A DNA stretch of 64,000 nt from Brevibacterium sp. 239c (GCF_900169365.1 NZ_FXZH01000006.1:1-64000); one strand, 5' to 3'. Shown: positions 24,833-34,480, counted from the first letter of the stretch. The notes: generated by a model from the letters alone, not told the origin. Program-made: numbers and translations.

Positions 24833-25923
24833 CAGTACCTCACTCGGGGGTCGATGAAGGCTGCGATGACGTCGACGAGGAAGTTAGTCAGCGCCACGAT
24901 GATGGCGAGGAATACCACAATTCCTTGGACGGCCACGAAGTCACGAGCGGTGAGATACTCGGCGAGCTTGAAACCGAGCCCCTTCCACTCGAACGTCGTC
25001 TCCGTGAGCACGGCACCGGCGAGCATGAGGGCGATCTGCATGCCCATGACCGTGATGATCGGGATCAGCGCGGGACGGTAGGCGTGCTTGGTGACCAGGC
25101 GGTATTCGGAGATTCCGCGCGATCGGCCCGAATCGATGTACTGCTGGCCCAGGGTGCCGATGAGGTTCGTGCGCACGAGCCGGAGGAAGACGCCGGCGGT
25201 GAGCACGCCGAGGGCTATCGCGGGCAGAACCGCGTGGGCGAGCACGTCTCCGAGAACTTCGAAGTTGCCGATGCGGATCGCATCGATGATGTAGAACCGG
25301 GTGGGCCCGACCACGCCCGACATGATGTATTCGGTCTGGGTCGTGCCGCGTCCTGCGACGGGCAGGATGGGCAGGAAGACGCCGAAGATCAGTTTGAGGA
25401 TCATGCCGGCGAAGAACACGGGGGTGGCGTAGCCGAGGATCGCGAGGATGCGCAGTGCGGCATCCGGCGCCTTGTCCCGGTGGTAGGCGGCGAGCATTCC
25501 GAGTGGGATTCCGAGGATGAACGCGACGATGAGGGCGTAGAAGACGAGCTCGACGGTCGCGGTTCCGTAGTTGAGGAGGATAGACGACACGGGCTGGCCG
25601 TCGGAGACCGCGGTGCCGAAGTCGCCCTTGAGCAGATTGCCCATGTATTCGAAGTACTGGACGAGGATCGGCCGGTCGTAGCCGGCGGCGTGGATACGCT
25701 CGGCCAGCTGGGACTGGGTCAGGCGCCCGCCCAGGGATGCGGTGATCGGGTCACCGGTGATCCGCATGAGGAAGAAGACCAGAGTGGTGAGGATGAAGAT
25801 GGTCGGAATGATGAGGAGGAATCGGATGACGACGTAGCGTCCCAATCCGCCCCCCGAGGGCTTCTTCACCGCGACCGAGGTCTCGGCGGCTTCTGCCCCT
25901 GGTTCGCTGATGGCTGCAGACAT
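24832..25923 (-). CDS. Dipeptide/oligopeptide ABC transporter permease (DppB type)
   Basis: From ATG 25923 the protein has 363 residues. The first helix (YVVIRFLLIIPTIFILTTLVF) and MRITGDP are the DppB signature; five further helices and the EAA loop QYIDSGRSRGISEYRLVTKH follow. The chosen start has AAGGAA three bases in front; starts at 25935 or 25992 add Ser/His-rich residues without support. Relative to classical DppB the protein has an extra polar N-terminal part of about 30 residues. It lies 248 bp downstream of the binding-protein gene, behind two hairpins, and is the first of three overlapping genes. Confidence 0.93.
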   Translation of the reverse strand: MSAAISEPGAEAAETSVAVKKPSGGGLGRYVVIRFLLIIPTIFILTTLVFFLMRITGDPITASLGGRLTQSQLAERIHAAGYDRPILVQYFEYMGNLLKGDFGTAVSDGQPVSSILLNYGTATVELVFYALIVAFILGIPLGMLAAYHRDKAPDAALRILAILGYATPVFFAGMILKLIFGVFLPILPVAGRGTTQTEYIMSGVVGPTRFYIIDAIRIGNFEVLGDVLAHAVLPAIALGVLTAGVFLRLVRTNLIGTLGQQYIDSGRSRGISEYRLVTKHAYRPALIPIITVMGMQIALMLAGAVLTETTFEWKGLGFKLAEYLTARDFVAVQGIVVFLAIIVALTNFLVDVIAAFIDPRVRY

Positions 25924-26052
25924 GTGTTCCTTCATTGCTGGCGTCGAAGCTCGATGATCTCGAGTGTCGACGTGGTTCTCGTTCGATGCCACAGAGCGCG
26001 GGCACGATGGGGTGCGGGTGCGGGCAGACCGAGAGGCCGGCGCGAACGCACC

Positions 26053-26092
26053 ACGAGGTGCAGGTGGGCCGGGCGGCTCACCTGCACCTCGT
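26053..26092. terminator. Hairpin between binding-protein and permease genes
   Basis: Perfect 14-base arms (26053-26066 and 26079-26092) around a 12-base loop in the 248-bp gap between the lipoprotein gene and dppB, both on the minus strand. Likely a partial terminator that lowers permease expression relative to the binding protein. Confidence 0.6.
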
Positions 26093-26093
26093 A

Positions 26094-26119
26094 CCGACGA
26101 TCAGTTCGGTGATCGTCGG
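26094..26119. terminator. Second tandem hairpin
   Basis: CCGACGATCA and its complement (26094-26103, 26110-26119) with a six-base loop lie one base from the previous hairpin. On the minus strand it is met first by polymerase leaving the binding-protein gene. Confidence 0.5.
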
Positions 26120-26171
26120 GGCAGAGCCCTGCGCACTCTCACGTCGATGGCGACGTGCGTGGTTCGCGCTC

Positions 26172-27803
26172 TCATTTGCTCAGCAGCGCCAACCGGAACT
26201 GGAACGCCGGGTCAAGGGTGTCGTCGACGCCCTTGACATCCTTGCCTGACACCGCGATCTGGTTGCCCTGAAGCAGCGGCAGGGACGGCAGCTCATCGGC
26301 CAACTGACCCTGGATCTTCTTCAGCGCTTCCGCCCGCTTGCCCTCGTCGTCGATGGAGGACTGAGCATTCAGTTCCTTGTTCATCGTCTTGTCACGGTAG
26401 TGGTTCGCCAGGAAGCTGGGCGTCTCGTCGGTGTCGTAGAAGAACGGCACCAGGTAGTTGTCGGCATCCGAGTAGTCGGGGAACCAACCCAGCTGGTACA
26501 TCGGGTAGGCGTCATCGGTGCGGTCCTTGTTGTACTGCACCCATTCGGTCGACTGCAGCTTGACCTTGAACAGCCCCGTCTTGTCCAGCTGATCCTTGAC
26601 CAGAGCGTATTCATCGCCCGAGGAAGGACCGTAGTGGTCGGGGTTGTACTGCAGGTTGAGCGTGACAGGGGTCTTGACGCCGGCGTCCTTGAGAGCCTTC
26701 TTGGCCTTGTCGACGTCGGCACCGCCCTGACCGTCTCCGTACTCCGACTTCAACGGTTCATCGGCTCCCGGCAGTCCGTCGGGAACGTGGGAATACAGAG
26801 GAGTGAAGGTGTCCTTGTACACCTGGGAGGCAATGGCCTGGCGATCGACCGAGTCTGCCATGGCCTGACGCACGGCCAAGGACTTCTTCTTATCCGCGTC
26901 ATCGGTCTTGGCACCGAAGGGCATCGTGTCCATGTTGAAGACGATGTAGCGGATCTCGCCGCCAGGGCCCTTGTGGACCTTGAGGTCCTCGTTCTTGCCG
27001 AGGTCTTCGACATCGGTGGCCGAGAGCGAACGCCAGGCCACGTCGATCGTGTTTTCCTGGACGTCGAGCTTCATGTTGTTGGCGTCCGAGTAGTACTTCA
27101 TCTGCACGGTGTCGGTCTTCGCAGGCTCGAGGTAGCCCGCGTAGTCCTTGTACGCCTTGTAGGTGATCAGTTCGTTGAACTTGAAGCCGTCGATCGTGTA
27201 CGGACCTGCAAAGGCCTTGCCGTCGACGATGTCCTGGTTCTCGGTGATCTTGTCCGGTTCGAATACGTCCTCATCGACGATCGGCCCCACGGCGCTGGCC
27301 AGCACGCCTGGCCAGGTCTGGTCATTCTTGCGCTTGAGGTTGAAGATGACCGTGGAGTCATCCGGGGTCTCCACTGATTTCAGGCCGCCGAGGAGGGACG
27401 ACGGTCCGTTCGGATCCTGGATCTTCAGCTGTCGATCGAATGAGAACTTCACATCCGAGGAGGTGAGTTCGTTTCCGTTGGCGAACTTCAGTCCGTCCTT
27501 GAGCTTGACCTCATACTTCGTCGGCTCGCTGAAGTCCGCCGATTCTGCGATGGAGGGGTTGAGCTCCGCGGTTCCCGGCTTGTACGCCAGGATGAACGGG
27601 TAGACCTGCTGCTCGACGAGCGAGCTTCCGTTGTCATAGGCACCGGCCGGGTCGAGAGCAACAACCTTGTCTGTGGTGCCCACTGTGAGGGAACCACCGC
27701 CCTCTTTGCCGTCTTTGTCGGTGGCCGAGGTAGAGCATGCCGAGAGTAGCAAAGCGCCGGCAGCGGCGATGGCCACTGCCTTTGCACCAGTTCGACTTTT
27801 CAT
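26172..27803 (-). CDS. Peptide ABC transporter substrate-binding lipoprotein (SBP family 5)
   Basis: The 543-residue precursor begins at ATG 27803 behind AAGGAA. It has a lipoprotein signal peptide with lipobox LLLSAC, so the mature N-terminal cysteine is near residue 23. The rest is a family 5 extracellular solute-binding protein: YEVKLKDGLKFANGNELTSS, DVKFSF, RQAMADSVDRQAIASQVY and a Tyr/Asp-rich ligand region YQLGWFPDYSDADNYLVPF. It captures peptides or similar compounds outside the membrane for the DppB-DppC-DppDF complex downstream. Upstream starts (27818, 27866) lack ribosome sites. Its promoter region faces the divergent AGCS symporter gene. Confidence 0.93.
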   Translation of the reverse strand: MKSRTGAKAVAIAAAGALLLSACSTSATDKDGKEGGGSLTVGTTDKVVALDPAGAYDNGSSLVEQQVYPFILAYKPGTAELNPSIAESADFSEPTKYEVKLKDGLKFANGNELTSSDVKFSFDRQLKIQDPNGPSSLLGGLKSVETPDDSTVIFNLKRKNDQTWPGVLASAVGPIVDEDVFEPDKITENQDIVDGKAFAGPYTIDGFKFNELITYKAYKDYAGYLEPAKTDTVQMKYYSDANNMKLDVQENTIDVAWRSLSATDVEDLGKNEDLKVHKGPGGEIRYIVFNMDTMPFGAKTDDADKKKSLAVRQAMADSVDRQAIASQVYKDTFTPLYSHVPDGLPGADEPLKSEYGDGQGGADVDKAKKALKDAGVKTPVTLNLQYNPDHYGPSSGDEYALVKDQLDKTGLFKVKLQSTEWVQYNKDRTDDAYPMYQLGWFPDYSDADNYLVPFFYDTDETPSFLANHYRDKTMNKELNAQSSIDDEGKRAEALKKIQGQLADELPSLPLLQGNQIAVSGKDVKGVDDTLDPAFQFRLALLSK

Positions 27804-28152
27804 TGTGTTCCTTGTCATCCAAAGTGCTCTCCGTGTCGTCTTTGCTCGAAGAGATCCGCACCACATCCTACGGCGGCCGTCCCAAATAGTGAACCGAATA
27901 CTATGATTCGGCCCACTCTGTCATCACTTTGAAACATGGCGATGGCTCCACCGAAAACGGAGACCGGCCTGATTTCTCGGGCTGTGACTACGAGATTTGC
28001 GTCGCGGGTCACAATCCGTTTGACTTATGAGGTCGGTCACAGCGAAATCCCATGCTCCCTTCCGTGATCGCCCATGCAAATGCTTGGTCCGGCTCCTTGC
28101 TGGATTCCGCTCACTGTTCGATTCCATTGTTTGCCTCCCTGATTGGAGAAGC
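27804..28152. other. Divergent intergenic region of peptide importer and AGCS symporter
   Basis: A 349-bp gap. An in-frame extension of the symporter reading frame to 28027 is present, but the codons read as a Cys/Arg-rich leader without a ribosome site. The inverted repeat at 27894-27911 is the only regulatory-looking element that I can see. Confidence 0.4.
27894..27911. promoter_or_regulatory. Inverted repeat in a divergent promoter region
   Basis: CCGAAT-ACTATG-ATTCGG has six-base perfect arms and a six-base spacer. The spacer contains TACTAT, a fair -10 on the plus strand. It could serve as an operator for the peptide importer, the symporter or both. Confidence 0.35.
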
Positions 28153-29691
28153 ATGTCCGCAGTCCTCGACTGGCTCAACAACATCATTTGGTCATCTGCC
28201 CTCGTCTACCTGTGCCTCGGTGCCGGTGTCTACTTCACAATCCGCTCGCGCGCAGTCCAGATCCGACAGATCAAAGCCATCTTCACGCAGATGTTCCGCG
28301 GCAAGAGCTCCGATGAGGGTGTCTCTTCATTCCAGGCACTTGCGATGTCGCTGGCCGGTCGTGTGGGCGTCGGCAACATCGCCGGCGTCGCCACCGCCAT
28401 CGGCTTCGGCGGCCCCGGAGCGATCGTGTGGATGTGGATCTCTGCGCTGCTGGGCGCGTCGACCTCCTATGTCGAATCAACGCTCGGTCAGGTGTTCAAG
28501 GAGCAGGACCCCAAGACCGGCGAGTACCGCGGTGGTCCGGCCTACTACATCGAGAAGGCCTATCGTCATACCAAGGCCAAGGGACTGTTCAAGGTCTACG
28601 GCATGGTCTTCGCGGCTGTAACCGTCTTGGCCATGAGCTTCATGCTTCCCGGCATTCAGTCCAACGCGATCTCCGGTGCCGTTGAGAACGCGTGGGGAAC
28701 TCCGACCTGGATCACGGCGGTCATCCTCGCGATCATCATGGGCTTCATCGTCATCGGCGGAGTCAAGCGCATCGCGCACTTCGCCTCATTGGCCGTACCC
28801 TTCATGGCCGTCATCTACATCATCGCCGCGATCGCCGTCACGCTCATCAACGCCGACCAGATCGTCCCGGTCTTCGAGCTCGTGTTCAAGTCGGCCTTCG
28901 GCATCGATGCCGGTCCAGAAGCCGCCTTCGGCGGAATCATCGGCATGGCCGTCCAGTGGGGCGTCCAGCGCGGAATCTACTCGAACGAAGCCGGTCAGGG
29001 CACCGGACCTCACGCGGCTGCGGCCGCCGAGGTCTCACACCCATCGAAGCAGGGCCTCGTCCAGGCCGGTTCGGTCTACATCGACACTCTGTTCGTGTGT
29101 TCCGCCACCGCGTTCATGATCCTCTCCACCGGCATGTACAAGGTCTTCGGTGATGATGGTGAGACGATCATCGGAACGGGCCGTGGTCAGATGGTCGAGT
29201 CGATCGCTGCGACTCCGGGCGAGAAGTGGCCACAGGCCGGTCTCGACACGATGATCTCCGGCTTCGGCGCTGGTTTCATCGCGATCTCGATCTTCCTCTT
29301 CGCACTGACGACTATCGTCGCGTACTACTACATGGCCGAGACCAATCTGGTCTACCTGCTGGGACGGTTCAAGAACCCCCTGGCGCTGACCATCGGCACA
29401 CGCGTCCTGCAGGTGCTCATCCTCGTCGCGGTCGCCGTCGGTGCAATGTCGACCTCCGGCAGCGCCTGGGCGCTCGGCGATATCGGTGTGGGGCTCATGG
29501 CATGGCTCAACATCATCGCGATCCTCTTCCTGCAGGGCCCGGCGTTCAAGCTCCTCCGGGACTTCGAACGTCAGAAGAAGCAGGGCCTGGATCCGGTCTT
29601 CGATCCCAAGGCGCTGAATATCAGAAATGCCGACTTCTGGGACAAACGATCCGCCCGTGTGAATGCGGGCGAAGCGGTCTCGGAAGGCTGA
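28153..29691 (+). CDS. Sodium:alanine/glycine symporter (AGCS family)
   Basis: The 512-residue carrier starts at ATG 28153 behind GGAGA. Family motifs are present: FQALAMSLAGRVGVGNIAGV near residue 60 and SNEAGQGTGPHAAAAAEVSH in the middle, plus VVGGxKRIA-like IVIGGVKRIAHFASLAVPFM. About eleven hydrophobic helices can be counted. These carriers take up alanine, glycine or related amino acids with sodium ions. The gene is alone on the plus strand and ends before a strong hairpin. Its divergence from a peptide importer suggests both serve amino-acid acquisition. Confidence 0.92.
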   Translation: MSAVLDWLNNIIWSSALVYLCLGAGVYFTIRSRAVQIRQIKAIFTQMFRGKSSDEGVSSFQALAMSLAGRVGVGNIAGVATAIGFGGPGAIVWMWISALLGASTSYVESTLGQVFKEQDPKTGEYRGGPAYYIEKAYRHTKAKGLFKVYGMVFAAVTVLAMSFMLPGIQSNAISGAVENAWGTPTWITAVILAIIMGFIVIGGVKRIAHFASLAVPFMAVIYIIAAIAVTLINADQIVPVFELVFKSAFGIDAGPEAAFGGIIGMAVQWGVQRGIYSNEAGQGTGPHAAAAAEVSHPSKQGLVQAGSVYIDTLFVCSATAFMILSTGMYKVFGDDGETIIGTGRGQMVESIAATPGEKWPQAGLDTMISGFGAGFIAISIFLFALTTIVAYYYMAETNLVYLLGRFKNPLALTIGTRVLQVLILVAVAVGAMSTSGSAWALGDIGVGLMAWLNIIAILFLQGPAFKLLRDFERQKKQGLDPVFDPKALNIRNADFWDKRSARVNAGEAVSEG

Positions 29692-29728
29692 GCACAACTC
29701 AATAATTGAATACAAGTCAGTGAATGCT

Positions 29729-29764
29729 CGCGAGGTCCGGGACAATGGCGTCCCGGACCTCGCG
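29729..29764. terminator. Terminator after the AGCS symporter gene
   Basis: Perfect 14-base arms CGCGAGGTCCGGGA and complement (29729-29742, 29751-29764) with an eight-base loop, 37 bp after the symporter stop and before the convergent aldolase gene. Confidence 0.75.
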
Positions 29765-29834
29765 TCGTACTGCTGAGCTGTTAGTGCTGGTGTGCTGTCA
29801 CTTCAACTTGCTGCACTGATCCTGAGTGTGCCGA

Positions 29835-30857
29835 TCACTTCAGGCTGGTGCCTGCGGAACCGAGGTTCTGGCAGGCCTCGACGATGCGATCAGCCATGCC
29901 GGCTTCGGCCGCCTTGCCATAGGCGCGCGGATCATAGATCTTCTTGTTCCCAACCTCACCGTCGATCTTGAGCACCGCGTCGTAGTTGCGGAACATGTGC
30001 TCGACGACCGGACGGGTGAAGGCGTACTGGGTATCCGTGTCGATGTTCATCTTCACGACACCGTGACGGACCGCCTCGGCGATCTCTTCGGCGCTCGAAC
30101 CCGAACCACCGTGGAAGACGAGGTCGAAGGGTTTGTCCTTGCCCACCTCGGCGCCGACATCGGTCTGGATCTCACCGAGCAGTTCCGGGCGCAGCTTCAC
30201 ATTGCCCGGCTTGTAGACACCGTGGACGTTTCCGAAGGTCAGAGCCGTGAGGTAGCGACCCTTCTCGCCCGAGCCCAAGGCCTTGACCGTAGCCAGGCCG
30301 TCGGCAACCGTGGTGTAGAGCTTGTCGTTGATCTCGTTCTCGACACCGTCCTCTTCACCGCCGACGACGCCGACCTCGATCTCGAGGATCGAGTGCGCGG
30401 CCGCCGAGAGCTCAAGCAGCTCCTCGGCGAGGACGAGATTCTCGTTCAGCGGGACAGCGGAACCGTCCCACATGTGCGACTGGAAGTAGGGCTCGCCACC
30501 ATTCTTCACACGTTCGGTCGACAGAGCCAGCAGCGGCTTCACCCACTCTTCGACCTCCTTCTTCGGGGCGTGGTCCGTGTGCAGTGCGATGTTGACGTCG
30601 TAGCTCTTGGCCACCTCGGCGGCGAAGACAGAGAACGCGATGGCACCGCGCACACGGTCCTTGATCGTCGGGCCGGACATGTATTCGGCACCGCCGGTCG
30701 AGATCTGAACGATTCCATCGGATCCGGCCTCAGCGAAGCCGCGGATGGCCGCATTGATCGTCTGGGAGGAGGTGCAGTTGATCGCGGGGTACGCGAAGCC
30801 CTCTGACTTCGCCCGGTTGATCATCTCGGCATACACTTCGGGGCTTGCAATAGGCAT
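29835..30857 (-). CDS. fbaA: Class II fructose-bisphosphate aldolase
   Basis: The 340-residue enzyme catalyses the reversible splitting of fructose 1,6-bisphosphate to dihydroxyacetone phosphate and glyceraldehyde 3-phosphate in glycolysis and gluconeogenesis. Visible features are the catalytic and zinc-binding IALHTDHAPKK, SHMWDGSAVPL, the zinc ligand region EIEVGVVGGEEDG, FGNVHGVYKPG and the phosphate-binding FHGGSGSS with KMNIDTDTQYAFT. Length and start agree with the family. ATG 30857 has AAGGAG in front. It is a single gene between terminators. Confidence in function is high because every catalytic segment is intact. Confidence 0.97.
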   Translation of the reverse strand: MPIASPEVYAEMINRAKSEGFAYPAINCTSSQTINAAIRGFAEAGSDGIVQISTGGAEYMSGPTIKDRVRGAIAFSVFAAEVAKSYDVNIALHTDHAPKKEVEEWVKPLLALSTERVKNGGEPYFQSHMWDGSAVPLNENLVLAEELLELSAAAHSILEIEVGVVGGEEDGVENEINDKLYTTVADGLATVKALGSGEKGRYLTALTFGNVHGVYKPGNVKLRPELLGEIQTDVGAEVGKDKPFDLVFHGGSGSSAEEIAEAVRHGVVKMNIDTDTQYAFTRPVVEHMFRNYDAVLKIDGEVGNKKIYDPRAYGKAAEAGMADRIVEACQNLGSAGTSLK

Positions 30858-30977
30858 ATGGGCTCCTTGGTCGTTCGGGGTGGTGCGCTTATCGGTTGAT
30901 CCCAGGTTACTCGGTCACCGGCGGGCGACAGAAGCACTCCCCGCCGTGCACACCAAATTCTCGTCGATGGCATGTGC

Positions 30978-31023
30978 AACGACAGAGGCGACCCGGGTTC
31001 CACCCCAAGTCGCCTCTGTCGTT
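30978..31023. terminator. Hairpin downstream of the BCCT transporter gene
   Basis: Fifteen-base arms (30978-30992, 31009-31023; AACGACAGAGGCGAC and its complement) with a 16-base loop, 17 bp after the BCCT stop codon on the minus strand and 120 bp before the aldolase start. Confidence 0.65.
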
Positions 31024-31040
31024 TCGGCAGTGCCGGCTGC

Positions 31041-32921
31041 CTAGTGAACGCCCTTGGACTTCCGGTCCTCCTTGGACGCCCTGCCCAGGACACCCTTGGT
31101 CCGCGACAAACGGTAGTCGATACGGGCATCGACCTTATCGCCGAGGTACTCGTCGAAGTCTTCAGCGATGTGCTCACCGACCTCATGGTAGCGCTGACCG
31201 GTTTCGATCTCGCGCGTCCGGGCGGCTTCAATTTGGAATGCACGAACGGTGGAGATCGATATCAATATGAGAATGATGCTGAAGGGCAGCGCCGTGGCCA
31301 AAGCGGCCGCCTGCAGCGCTCCGAGTCCGCCCGCCAAGAGCAGACCGATCGCCAGCACACCCTCAAGCCCGGCCCACAGGACGCGTGACCACATCGGTGG
31401 ATTCGGGTGCCCGCCGGAGGCGAGCATATCGACGACGAGCGAGCCCGAGTCCGAGGAGGTGATGAAGAAGATCGCCACCAGGATGATGGCTACTCCAGAG
31501 AGGATCCCACCCCAGGGAAGTGATCCGAGCACATCGAAGAGCACCTTCTCTGCGACGACTCCTTCATCCGGGTCGACCAGGTCGCCGGATCCGAAGAGCT
31601 GTTGGAAGATTCCTGTTCCGCCGAGCGCGGCGAACCAGATGAACCCGACTACTGTCGGTACAAGCAGGACACCGGCGATGAATTCCCGCACGGTCCGACC
31701 GCGAGAGATACGTGCGATGAATACGCCCACGAAAGGTGCCCACGAGATCCACCAACCCCAGTAGAAGATCGTCCACGTCGATGCCCAGGTGTTGCCTTCA
31801 TCACCGGTGTAGGCACCGACATCGAATGTCATATTGAAGAAGTTCGCGAGGTACACACCGAGGGATTCGATGAGGTTCTGGAACAGGAACAGCGTGGGGC
31901 CCAATAGCAGAATCGAGATCAGGAGGAGCCCGGCCATCGACAGGTTGATGTTCGAGAGCCACTTGATTCCCGCGCCCACTCCCGAGACGACGGACATCGT
32001 GGCCAGGAACGTGATGACAACGATGAGGATGACAAGGAACCCGTCGCCGTATTCGCCGACGAGTCCGATCTCCTTGAGCCCCGACGAGATCTGTTTGACT
32101 CCCAGCCCGAGCGAGGTCGCGATGCCGAAGACCGTGCCGAAGATGGCGAGGATATCGATGACATCACCCATCCATCCCCTGACGCGGTGCCCGAGCAACG
32201 GCTCAAGTGCCCACCGGATCGAAACAGGACGTCCGCGGCGGTGGATCGCATAGGCCAGTGCCAGACCGATCACCGCGTAGATCGCCCAGGGGTGCAGTCC
32301 CCAGTGGATGAAGGTCTGAGCCATTGACAATTTGGCGATGGTCGCTTCGTCACCCGACCAGCCCGGTTTGGGATCAGCTGTGGCATACGACAGGGGCTCG
32401 CCGACGCCGTAGAAGACCAAACCGATGCCCATACCAGCGGCGAAGAGCATCGCGAACCAGGAGAAGACGCCGAATTCGGGCTTCTCCCCGTCGCGACCGA
32501 GCGTGATCTTTCCGAATTTCGAGAATCCGAGAACGATTGAGAAGAGGACGAATCCGCCCACAACAAGCATGTAGTACCAGCCGAGGTTGGCCACGATCCA
32601 ATCGTTGACGTTGGTAAGAACCGTGTCCGTGCCCTTGGGCAGGAGAATCGCCAGCAGTGCCACCAGAATAATGGTGATCAGCGCGGGCCAGAACACGGCC
32701 GGAGCGATCAGGCCCTTGCCGAGGCGCACCCCCTGCGCTTTCAACTTGGCAGTGATCTCATCATCAGTGTCGGCTTCTGCCAGCGACACATCGCGCGACA
32801 GATGCAATCTGATCGGATCGGGTCCTTTGACCAACAGGTGAGGATTGTCTATGTCGTTTTTCGGCGCAGAGGAGGTCGTTTCTCCCACCTCATTGCCCTC
32901 TGCTTCGTCGGAGGTATCCAT
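31041..32921 (-). CDS. BCCT-family transporter (betaine/choline/carnitine type)
   Basis: The 626-residue protein has a polar cytoplasmic N-terminus of about 70 residues, twelve helices and a charged C-terminal tail of about 70 residues. BCCT hallmarks are FAAGMGIGLVFYGVGEPLSY and the Trp-rich helix-8 motif WTIFYWGWWISWAPFVGVF followed by ISRGRTVREFI. Members import compatible solutes (glycine betaine, ectoine, choline) with sodium or protons; long charged tails act as osmotic sensors in Corynebacterium BetP, and the tail here could do so. ATG 32921 with AAAGG is preferred to 32987. It is divergent from the MFS gene at 33121. Confidence 0.93.
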   Translation of the reverse strand: MDTSDEAEGNEVGETTSSAPKNDIDNPHLLVKGPDPIRLHLSRDVSLAEADTDDEITAKLKAQGVRLGKGLIAPAVFWPALITIILVALLAILLPKGTDTVLTNVNDWIVANLGWYYMLVVGGFVLFSIVLGFSKFGKITLGRDGEKPEFGVFSWFAMLFAAGMGIGLVFYGVGEPLSYATADPKPGWSGDEATIAKLSMAQTFIHWGLHPWAIYAVIGLALAYAIHRRGRPVSIRWALEPLLGHRVRGWMGDVIDILAIFGTVFGIATSLGLGVKQISSGLKEIGLVGEYGDGFLVILIVVITFLATMSVVSGVGAGIKWLSNINLSMAGLLLISILLLGPTLFLFQNLIESLGVYLANFFNMTFDVGAYTGDEGNTWASTWTIFYWGWWISWAPFVGVFIARISRGRTVREFIAGVLLVPTVVGFIWFAALGGTGIFQQLFGSGDLVDPDEGVVAEKVLFDVLGSLPWGGILSGVAIILVAIFFITSSDSGSLVVDMLASGGHPNPPMWSRVLWAGLEGVLAIGLLLAGGLGALQAAALATALPFSIILILISISTVRAFQIEAARTREIETGQRYHEVGEHIAEDFDEYLGDKVDARIDYRLSRTKGVLGRASKEDRKSKGVH

Positions 32922-33120
32922 GAGGCCTTTCGATTCGAGCGGTCGTGAACGACTACCCACTCTGCCGCAATACACCATTGCTATCAAGCCATCTCTCAGG
33001 AATCATGCGGGAAACTCACCATGAGCACCGCTCCTCTGGCTGATAGCAGCACTGGCGACCACCACCGGCACAAAGAGGGGGCAGGCACCGGCAGACGCGA
33101 AGATTGCGTACAGTGCAACC

Positions 33121-34440
33121 ATGGAGACACAAGGCAGCACCCGGCTGAGTCCCAGTTCTCGCATCCTCAGCTGGGCCCTTTGGGACTGGGGATCGGCATC
33201 GTTCAATGCCGTCATCATCACCTTCGTCTTCGCCCCCTACCTGACGAAGAGCGTGGCCGCGACCGAGGAGGCAGGCTCCTCTGCCCTCGGCTGGTCGACG
33301 GCTGCCGCCGGACTCATCATCGCGCTAGTAGCACCGGCAGCCGGCACTCGGGCAGACTCCGGCGGGCGGCACAAACTGTGGCTGGGAGTCCACACCGGGA
33401 TCGTCATTCTCACGATGTTCGGCCTCTTCTTCGTCCGCGACTCCCCCGAATATCTGTGGCTGGGTCTCCTCCTCATCGCCATGGGCAGCGTGTTCTTCGA
33501 ATTCGCCGAGGTGTCCTACAACGGCATCATGGTCCGCATCACCCAGCCCGACAATGTCGGGAAAGTCTCCGGCTTCGGCTGGGGCATGGGCTACGCCGGT
33601 GGCCTCGTGCTGCTCGTCATCCTGCTGGTCCTCGTCATCCAGCCCGAGGTGGGGCTCTTCGGCGCCGGCGATGAAGGTGGAATGCGATTCCGCGTCGTCG
33701 CCGCTCTGTCCGCAGTCTGGTTCGCCATCTTCGCTGTCCCGGTGATGTTCACAGCACCGAGCGCCAAGGCTTCAAAACCTTCGGGCGGACATCCGATCAA
33801 GGCATTCATCGCCGACTACGGCGCACTTGTGCGTCGGCTCGTGCGGATGTGGAAGCAGGAACACCAGACGCTGCGGTTCTTCATCGCCTCGGCAGTGTTC
33901 CGTGACGGACTGGCCGCAATCTTCGCCTTCGCCGGTGTCCTCGCGGCGGGCAGCTACGGCTTCTCCCCCGCCGAGATCATCATCCTGGGTGTGGCAGCCA
34001 ACGTCGCGGCCGGTGCTGGCGCCATGATCGCCGGAGTCTTCGATGACAGGCTCGGGCCAAAACCGGTGATCATCGCCGGACTCATCATTATCCTGCTCGG
34101 CGGCATGCCGATCCTCTTCAGCGATGCCCCGGTCGTGTTCTGGGTCTGCGCACTGGTGCTCAGCTTCTGCGTCGGGCCGGTGCAGTCTTCGAGTCGGTCG
34201 TTCCTGGCCAGGATCACTCCGCCTGAGAGAGCCGGAGAAAACTTCGGACTCTACGCCACGACCGGTCGCGCCGTGAGTTTCCTGGGTCCGGCCATGTTCG
34301 CCGTCTCGATCTCGATCTTCGGATTCCAGCGGGCCGGCACCCTGGGTATCCTCGTTGTGCTGTTCATCGGCCTGCTCCTCATCATCCGGGTCAGGCCCGA
34401 TGCCCCGGCTAAGTCGATGCAGGCACAAGTCGAAGGGTGA
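33121..34440 (+). CDS. MFS transporter, UMF1 (Atg22-like) type
   Basis: The 439-residue carrier has about twelve hydrophobic helices. The N-terminal WALWDWGSASFNAVIITFVF, the A-GTRADSGGRHKLW loop and FFEFAEVSYNGIMVRI are typical of the UMF1/Atg22-like major facilitator branch. In yeast, Atg22 exports amino acids from the vacuole; bacterial roles are undefined. ATG 33121 is chosen because the protein begins close to the first helix as in relatives. The gene converges on the SRPBCC gene, separated by a long hairpin. Substrate is unknown. Confidence 0.85.
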   Translation: METQGSTRLSPSSRILSWALWDWGSASFNAVIITFVFAPYLTKSVAATEEAGSSALGWSTAAAGLIIALVAPAAGTRADSGGRHKLWLGVHTGIVILTMFGLFFVRDSPEYLWLGLLLIAMGSVFFEFAEVSYNGIMVRITQPDNVGKVSGFGWGMGYAGGLVLLVILLVLVIQPEVGLFGAGDEGGMRFRVVAALSAVWFAIFAVPVMFTAPSAKASKPSGGHPIKAFIADYGALVRRLVRMWKQEHQTLRFFIASAVFRDGLAAIFAFAGVLAAGSYGFSPAEIIILGVAANVAAGAGAMIAGVFDDRLGPKPVIIAGLIIILLGGMPILFSDAPVVFWVCALVLSFCVGPVQSSSRSFLARITPPERAGENFGLYATTGRAVSFLGPAMFAVSISIFGFQRAGTLGILVVLFIGLLLIIRVRPDAPAKSMQAQVEG

Positions 34441-34480
34441 GAACGGGGCCGCGGGCTCGGACCTCTGTGCTGGAAGGCAA

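Noticed and set aside
22605-26112. Long plus-strand reading frames (for example 22605-23975, 24808-26112) opposite the peptide importer genes
   Set aside because: They are antisense to well-recognised ATPase and permease genes, have Asp/Glu/Arg/His-rich composition without any domain and arise from high-GC codon bias.
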